DNA of 23,202 bases, from positions 1-23,202 of the IMG/VR virus record IMGVR_UViG_3300034198_020844; one strand, 5' to 3'. This document shows, one piece after another, positions 19,401-23,202 of this stretch; position 1 is the stretch's first letter, and each line of letters begins with the position of its first letter. Under the pieces are notes generated by a model. That model was not told the DNA's origin. It worked only from the letters and a program-made list of their open reading frames with translations, and did no database searches. The position numbers and the translations under genes were made by a program. This DNA is from a virus.

Positions 19401-21107
19401 TTAGATTACTGGTGGCAGTGGATCTGGTGCTATGGTTAATATAGTTGATAATGGTTGACTCTGTGAAACAACAGTACCATCAGTCAATACTGTTACATTA
19501 CTATTATTTATGAAACTCGATGTTTGTGATAAGTCGTTTTCAGTGAAGCCAGTTTCTGTTCTAACATTTGTACTTATTCTTATCCATAGTTGACCATCCC
19601 ATCTATACAATATTTGAGGTAAATAATCTGTGCGTAAGAAATAATCACCTACTTGTGGGTTTTGAGGGAATGAAATTCCAGCACCAGTTGGTATACCGTT
19701 AGGAGCAATATCTGATCCAGTTAAGTATCCAAATGAGTAACCAAAACTTCTAGGGGAATATCTTGCAATATATTGGAATCCTGGAATACAGTCTGCACGC
19801 CAATCCATTTGTAATGATACTGTTCCAGTAAACCCTGGTTCTTCTAAATCTGCGTCAGCAGTGGCATATGTATTATCTGCGGTACCAAATGGTCCAGTTA
19901 CTGGGCCATAGCCTCTAACTGCTAAAACACGATCACCTTCAACTGGGCCAGAACCCGATCCTATTCTCTCAGGAGCTAATGTAACAGTTTCTAAACTAGT
20001 TTGATTAAACGCAGATAATGGAAATTTCATGCCATCAACTGTCATGTTCCATATACTTTGAGCAACTTCTTTTTTAATTCTAACCATTGGACTAGGATTT
20101 TTATACCTAGGGTCTCGCATATATGCCACAGTTCCTTGAATTATCGGGGCACCACTTTCACCTCCTGATAAATTAATAGGGGGAGCAGGTTGATCTAATT
20201 TATTAGACAAATTATTATTCGTTTCATATATCCCGTAAGTTGGAACAATATAAAGATTGCTAGTGTCATATCCTGATTTAGGAACTATTCGTTTTGCCTC
20301 TTCAAGTATTGCATTGTTAACTTCTAAGTTTTTATTATATGTTGCTAGTATATCTTTTAAATTTTGATTAGGATCTAGTTCCCAGTATGTTTCGTTGGGG
20401 GGTGCGATACCTATAGGTACTTCTATTTTGGATATGTAATTTTTATCACCGTAACTGATAACATAGCCCGGTGGATATGTTTTGTCTTTATCCCATAACC
20501 CAAGATAATTATCTTGATTAATTGGCTCTTGTAATATTTGACTAAATTCTTGACTATCAACTAATGGCTCACATTTAATACGCCATAAGTGTGGAAACCA
20601 TGTTTGACTAAAGCCCTCACTTGCATAATTAGCGTCAGTGATTTGATAAAACCGTTTTAATGCTGTAGGTATTGTTTCTTTTAAAGGGTTATAATCTAGT
20701 AAATGCGGTAATTCTAAAACATCACCAACCATTAATTTCCTACCTACTAATTCAATCATATCATTATAGTGAACCACAATGAATATAATATCATTGTTTA
20801 AAAATAAACCAAACTGACTTAAATCAAAATCTAAGTTTTGTACATTGTATTGACCTCGTAAACGATATATGTTAGTATCGTATGTTCTGTCACGGTTTTC
20901 TAAGAAAAGCAAATCCTGTATATTTGTTGGATTTAATGAATCATATTCTGGTTGTGTGTAATCGATAGAGGATCCCTGATTCGTAGGTCCTAAATATTTG
21001 TGGATATATAAATCAGTTCCACCTGCGGTTAATTGTTCTGAAATAGTTCTGTCAAAGAATCTATAATCATTAGTTTTATTGGGCCTATAAAGGGATAATC
21101 GTGGCAT
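19401..21107 (-). CDS. 14: Neck protein, gp14-like
   Basis: 568 aa, more than twice T4 gp14 (256 aa). The first ~190 residues carry the family-like blocks: DYRFFDRTISEQLTAGGTDL (13-32), QDLLFLENRD, FDLSQFGLFLNND (~93-105; compare DFLSKFGLQIRDQ in T4 gp14), VGDVLELPHLLDY and FPHLWRIKCEPLVDSQEF (compare YDLVCEQFEYS). The long remainder includes a module with WDKDKTYPPGYVISYGDKNY, a type often found in fibre-like proteins, and a C-terminal region with QYIARYSPRSFGYSF and YFLRTDYLPQILYRWDGQLW. T4 gp14 with gp13 forms the neck joining head and tail. GATAAATA lies 19 bases upstream of the ATG on the minus strand. The order 14 then 15 is kept. Confidence 0.8.
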   Translation of the reverse strand: MPRLSLYRPNKTNDYRFFDRTISEQLTAGGTDLYIHKYLGPTNQGSSIDYTQPEYDSLNPTNIQDLLFLENRDRTYDTNIYRLRGQYNVQNLDFDLSQFGLFLNNDIIFIVVHYNDMIELVGRKLMVGDVLELPHLLDYNPLKETIPTALKRFYQITDANYASEGFSQTWFPHLWRIKCEPLVDSQEFSQILQEPINQDNYLGLWDKDKTYPPGYVISYGDKNYISKIEVPIGIAPPNETYWELDPNQNLKDILATYNKNLEVNNAILEEAKRIVPKSGYDTSNLYIVPTYGIYETNNNLSNKLDQPAPPINLSGGESGAPIIQGTVAYMRDPRYKNPSPMVRIKKEVAQSIWNMTVDGMKFPLSAFNQTSLETVTLAPERIGSGSGPVEGDRVLAVRGYGPVTGPFGTADNTYATADADLEEPGFTGTVSLQMDWRADCIPGFQYIARYSPRSFGYSFGYLTGSDIAPNGIPTGAGISFPQNPQVGDYFLRTDYLPQILYRWDGQLWIRISTNVRTETGFTENDLSQTSSFINNSNVTVLTDGTVVSQSQPLSTILTIAPDPLPPVI

Positions 21108-21126
21108 ATTTTTTAACTCTATTGAC

Positions 21127-21134
21127 TATTTATC
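21127..21134 (-). promoter_or_regulatory. Late promoter candidate GATAAATA (minus strand)
   Basis: Exact GATAAATA on the minus strand, 19 bases between box and the ATG of the gp14-like gene. It lies back-to-back with the early promoter at 21159. Confidence 0.6.
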
Positions 21135-21158
21135 GCTAAAGCATTACCTTTCAAGTAC

Positions 21159-21187
21159 TTGACAATAAATGGAATATGATATATAAT
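21159..21187 (+). promoter_or_regulatory. Perfect consensus sigma-70 promoter
   Basis: TTGACA (21159-21164), 17-base spacer, TATAAT (21182-21187): both hexamers and the spacing are exactly consensus. Transcription should start near 21194, giving a short leader with AGGAG before the ATG at 21213. Drives the two-gene early unit. Confidence 0.92.
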
Positions 21188-21212
21188 ACTTGTATTGTTA
21201 ACAGGAGCATGT

Positions 21213-22370
21213 ATGGCAACTCGCAAACCCAAGAAAACCAGTGACCATTTCATCAAGTCGCTTAATCCCCGTGATGCGGATACCAAATATCTAGGGGAAG
21301 AACCTTTTTTCCCAACACAACCAGTTGAAGTTGAACGAAGGGTTGCACTTGCTAGAAGTTTTGCTTGGTACAACCGTTTTTACGGTAAAAAAGATGCCAA
21401 AGAATTGCTTGCGCAATATTGCGACCACTATGATCGGCCGAACGATGCCAAAACCCTACGCAAAGTAGATGAAAAAGAATTCTTGACAACATTTTGCTGG
21501 CTTGCTAGGATGAAACTTAGGGGCCTTGAATTGACTGATTATGAGGGGTCGACCCTTGAAAATGAAATTAGTAGGCTTCTGAAAGTCGTAGCAAAGCCAC
21601 AACTTGTAGAAAAAGAAGAAAAACCCAACAATCGTCCTAACATTCAAGAACTTATGAAGGAAAAGGCTAGTGAGGCAGCAGGAGAACTTGAAGGTCTTTT
21701 TGATGACTTGATTACTACTGGAAAAGCAAATAGCAAGGTAGTTGACATTGTTAGTAAATTCAATGTCATGCCACAACATATTCCATTGATTGTTGAAATC
21801 TGGAAAAGAAAACAAACAGAATTTGATGAATTGTCTCAAGGTCAAGACAAAGACTTGAAAGAGGCTTATAGTCATTTAGGTAAGGTTCAAATTCGCAACA
21901 TTATCAAGTTTATCGAACAAGTACTCGGTGACTTGAACTCTTATATTTCTATCAAGAAAGCAAGTAAAGCACCTCGTAAACGCAAGGCTATTCCGGTTGA
22001 GAAAATCGTCAGTAAACTTAAATATCTTAAAGAATTTAAGGATCTTACGAATAAGCTTGAACTAGTTAGCATTCACCCTACTAAATTGCATGGTGCAAGT
22101 GAGGCTTGGTGTTATGATACTGAAAAGCGTAAATTGCATCACTACATTGCAGATGATTACTCCAAGTCTTTTACTGTCAAAGGTAACACATTGCTTGGGT
22201 TCGATGCAAACAAGTCTGAGATTAAAACTCTTCGGAAACCAGGTGAACAAATCAAAGAGATCATGGGTTCAAAACCCGCGGCAAGAAAATTCTTTGATAA
22301 CATCAAAGCAGTTGCAGCTAAGCCTAACGGCCGATTCAACGAAAATATTATTATTCTAAAGGCATTCTAA
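21213..22370 (+). CDS. Early phage protein of unknown function (385 aa)
   Basis: Start at the ATG 21213, five bases after AGGAG; a TTG at 21195 would add six residues and lies on the expected transcription start. N-terminus is very basic (MATRKPKKTSDHFIKSLNPR), and the middle is helical with FFPTQPVEVERRVALARSFA, YNRFYGKKDAKELLAQYCDH and TFCWLARMKL. A basic stretch APRKRKAIPVEKIVSKLKYL near residue 260 precedes a beta-rich end (SEAWCYDTEKRKLHHYI, FTVKGNTLLGFD). I do not recognise a family with known role, though the pattern feels like a protein shared by T4-like aquatic phages; nucleic-acid binding is likely. Leucine is encoded mainly by CTT, unlike the TTA-rich neighbours. The next gene overlaps by one base. 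Confidence 0.82.
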   Translation: MATRKPKKTSDHFIKSLNPRDADTKYLGEEPFFPTQPVEVERRVALARSFAWYNRFYGKKDAKELLAQYCDHYDRPNDAKTLRKVDEKEFLTTFCWLARMKLRGLELTDYEGSTLENEISRLLKVVAKPQLVEKEEKPNNRPNIQELMKEKASEAAGELEGLFDDLITTGKANSKVVDIVSKFNVMPQHIPLIVEIWKRKQTEFDELSQGQDKDLKEAYSHLGKVQIRNIIKFIEQVLGDLNSYISIKKASKAPRKRKAIPVEKIVSKLKYLKEFKDLTNKLELVSIHPTKLHGASEAWCYDTEKRKLHHYIADDYSKSFTVKGNTLLGFDANKSEIKTLRKPGEQIKEIMGSKPAARKFFDNIKAVAAKPNGRFNENIIILKAF

Positions 22371-22798
22371 TGACACAAAAAATTGACTTAAACAAATATC
22401 AGGACTTTGTAGCAACAGTTACAAGCAAACAATCAAATGGGCTTGACTCATTCATTGAATGTTTACACAACCTTGAAAAGAAAGCAGCAACTGACGGCAT
22501 TCAATTGAATGTCCCTCTACTGCTTACTGCAAGTATCGGCCTTGCAAGCGAGGGAGGCGAGTTTAGTGAGATTGTAAAGAAAATGGCTTTTCAAGGAAAA
22601 CCATACAATGAAGAAAATCGGTGGCATATGCTCCGGGAGTTAGGTGATATCATTTGGTATTGGATCAATGCCTGCAGGGCACTTGGATATGATCCAAATG
22701 AAGTTATCGCCGAGAATGTAAAAAAACTTGAAGCACGATATCCGGGAGGACACTTCGACTCATTCTATAGCGAGAACCGAAAAGAAGGAGATTTGTAA
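22370..22798 (+). CDS. mazG: MazG-like nucleotide pyrophosphohydrolase
   Basis: 142 aa with the single-domain MazG/dUTPase-like metal-binding pattern: E61-x2-E64-x2-E67 in ASEGGEFSEIV and E90-x2-D93 in LRELGDIIWYW. The C-terminal KKLEARYPGGHF is typical of phage MazG. These enzymes cleave NTPs or dNTPs to monophosphate and pyrophosphate; phage versions have been proposed to alter (p)ppGpp levels or to clean the nucleotide pool, and cyanophage MazG prefers dGTP/dCTP in published work. TAATG coupling to the preceding gene and the consensus sigma-70 promoter indicate early expression. A Nudix gene elsewhere in the window shares the broad theme. The substrate cannot be told from sequence. Confidence 0.88.
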   Translation: MTQKIDLNKYQDFVATVTSKQSNGLDSFIECLHNLEKKAATDGIQLNVPLLLTASIGLASEGGEFSEIVKKMAFQGKPYNEENRWHMLRELGDIIWYWINACRALGYDPNEVIAENVKKLEARYPGGHFDSFYSENRKEGDL

Positions 22799-22807
22799 TC
22801 TATATTA

Positions 22808-22834
22808 TTCCCTGATAAATACAATATCAGGGAA
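22808..22834 (+). terminator. Perfect 10-bp hairpin overlapping the late promoter box
   Basis: TTCCCTGATA (22808-22817), 7-base loop AATACAA, TATCAGGGAA (22825-22834). It follows the MazG stop and contains the GATAAATA box. There is no clear T-run, so terminator function is uncertain; a regulatory or transcript-end stem is equally possible. Confidence 0.5.
22814..22821 (+). promoter_or_regulatory. Late promoter candidate GATAAATA
   Basis: GATAAATA, 18 bases between box and ATG at 22840, lying in the left arm and loop of the hairpin at 22808-22834. Confidence 0.6.
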
Positions 22835-22839
22835 TTAAC

Positions 22840-23202
22840 ATGAGCACATCGCCTTTAGCAAATCCACTATCTACCCCTTCAGGTTTGACTCTTGATGAGT
22901 TAAAATCTGCAATGTTTGATAATCTTAAATATCGTCTAGGTGACGGTATAATTGATATTGAAATAGATCCTCAGCATTATGAGGCAGCATATAACTATGC
23001 CATTAAAATATATCGTCAACGGGCGCAAAATGCAACAGCAGAATCGTACACCTTGATGACTATTGAAAAAAATATTGATATATATACTTTGCCACAAGAA
23101 TTTATTAATGTAAGGTCTGTATTTCGTAGGACAGTTGGTTTTGAAACAGGTCCAAGCTCTACCTCATTTGATCCGTTTTCAAGTGCAATTTTGAACACAT
23201 AC
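22840..23202 (+). CDS. 13: Neck protein, gp13-like (N-terminal 121 codons; 3' end outside window)
   Basis: The frame is open from the ATG at 22840 to the end of the window. The N-terminal Ser/Pro segment is followed by LGDGIIDIEIDPQHYEAAYN (about residues 34-53), then AIKIYRQRAQNATAESYTLM and IDIYTLPQEFINVRSVFRRT. That is the pattern of the gp13/connector-type neck fold: 'LG.P...IEL...h..Ai..Al..Y....' then a strand, 'YTLP..i..V..V'. The likely partner is the gp14-like protein encoded 1.7 kb back on the opposite strand. A GATAAATA box lies 18 bases upstream; the only Shine-Dalgarno-like bases (AGGGA, right hairpin arm) are weak. The gp13 name is tentative; a structural protein with the same fold is the alternative. 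Confidence 0.55.
   Translation, partial: MSTSPLANPLSTPSGLTLDELKSAMFDNLKYRLGDGIIDIEIDPQHYEAAYNYAIKIYRQRAQNATAESYTLMTIEKNIDIYTLPQEFINVRSVFRRTVGFETGPSSTSFDPFSSAILNTY

Noticed and set aside
21456-21875. 139-codon minus-strand frame inside the 385-aa gene
   Set aside because: Phe-rich antisense shadow of a well-supported gene with consensus promoter; no promoter or ribosome binding site of its own.

Overview
The window is a stretch of an AT-rich, tailed-phage genome of the T4-like (contractile-tail) type. The T4-type replication and recombination proteins (C-terminal half of UvsW, a gp62-like clamp-loader subunit, gp61-like primase, gp41/DnaB-like helicase) share the window with T4-type neck and tail proteins (gp14-like, gp15-like, probably gp13-like). 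Many of the structural proteins look like the families of T4-like phages of AT-rich aquatic bacteria (cyanophage/pelagiphage type). That impression comes from memory of those families, and the host cannot be fixed from the sequence. I see no integrase, transposase, CRISPR array or tRNA gene, and no gene-free stretch longer than about 165 bases.

Layout. (a) 1-5050, plus strand, early/replication block: uvsW (cut by the window edge), an unrecognised 166-aa gene, gp62-like, a zinc-finger protein, a run of five very small genes that share a C-terminal signature, a DexA-like DEDDh exonuclease, and a 200-aa protein carrying a condensed set of bacterial DNA polymerase III alpha (C-family) motifs. 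(b) 5025-5405, minus strand: one small conserved-looking gene converging on that block. (c) 5569-6264: a structural-type protein. (d) 6312-8691: primase and helicase, overlapping. (e) 8729-12782: small late genes, a Pro/Ala-repeat protein, a small virion-type protein flanked by a 5' hairpin and a strong terminator, a prohead-core-type protein with repeats, and an IscA/HesB-type Fe-S carrier. (f) 12832-13518: PD-(D/E)XK nuclease. (g) 13577-17547: fibre-type and decoration-type structural proteins, then a coiled-coil/transmembrane protein. (h) 17558-21107, minus strand: Nudix hydrolase, gp15-like and gp14-like proteins. (i) 21213-22798, plus strand: an early two-gene unit (unknown protein plus MazG-like pyrophosphohydrolase) behind a perfect consensus sigma-70 promoter. 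(j) 22840 to the end: first part of a gp13-like neck protein.

Regulation is legible. Structural genes on both strands are preceded at short distance by GATAAATA or close variants, which resembles the T4 late promoter TATAAATA. Several replication/nuclease genes instead have sigma-70-like -35/-10 boxes whose -10 hexamer ends exactly 6 bases before the ATG, with no Shine-Dalgarno sequence, as if their mRNAs were leaderless. Late genes mostly have AGGA-type ribosome binding sites.

The most unusual item is the exonuclease plus mini-polymerase-like pair at 3894-5050: the stop and start overlap, and the second protein keeps, in the right order, the catalytic-Asp, HASG, KLDLL, RPG and KSH motifs of C-family replicative polymerases in only 200 residues.
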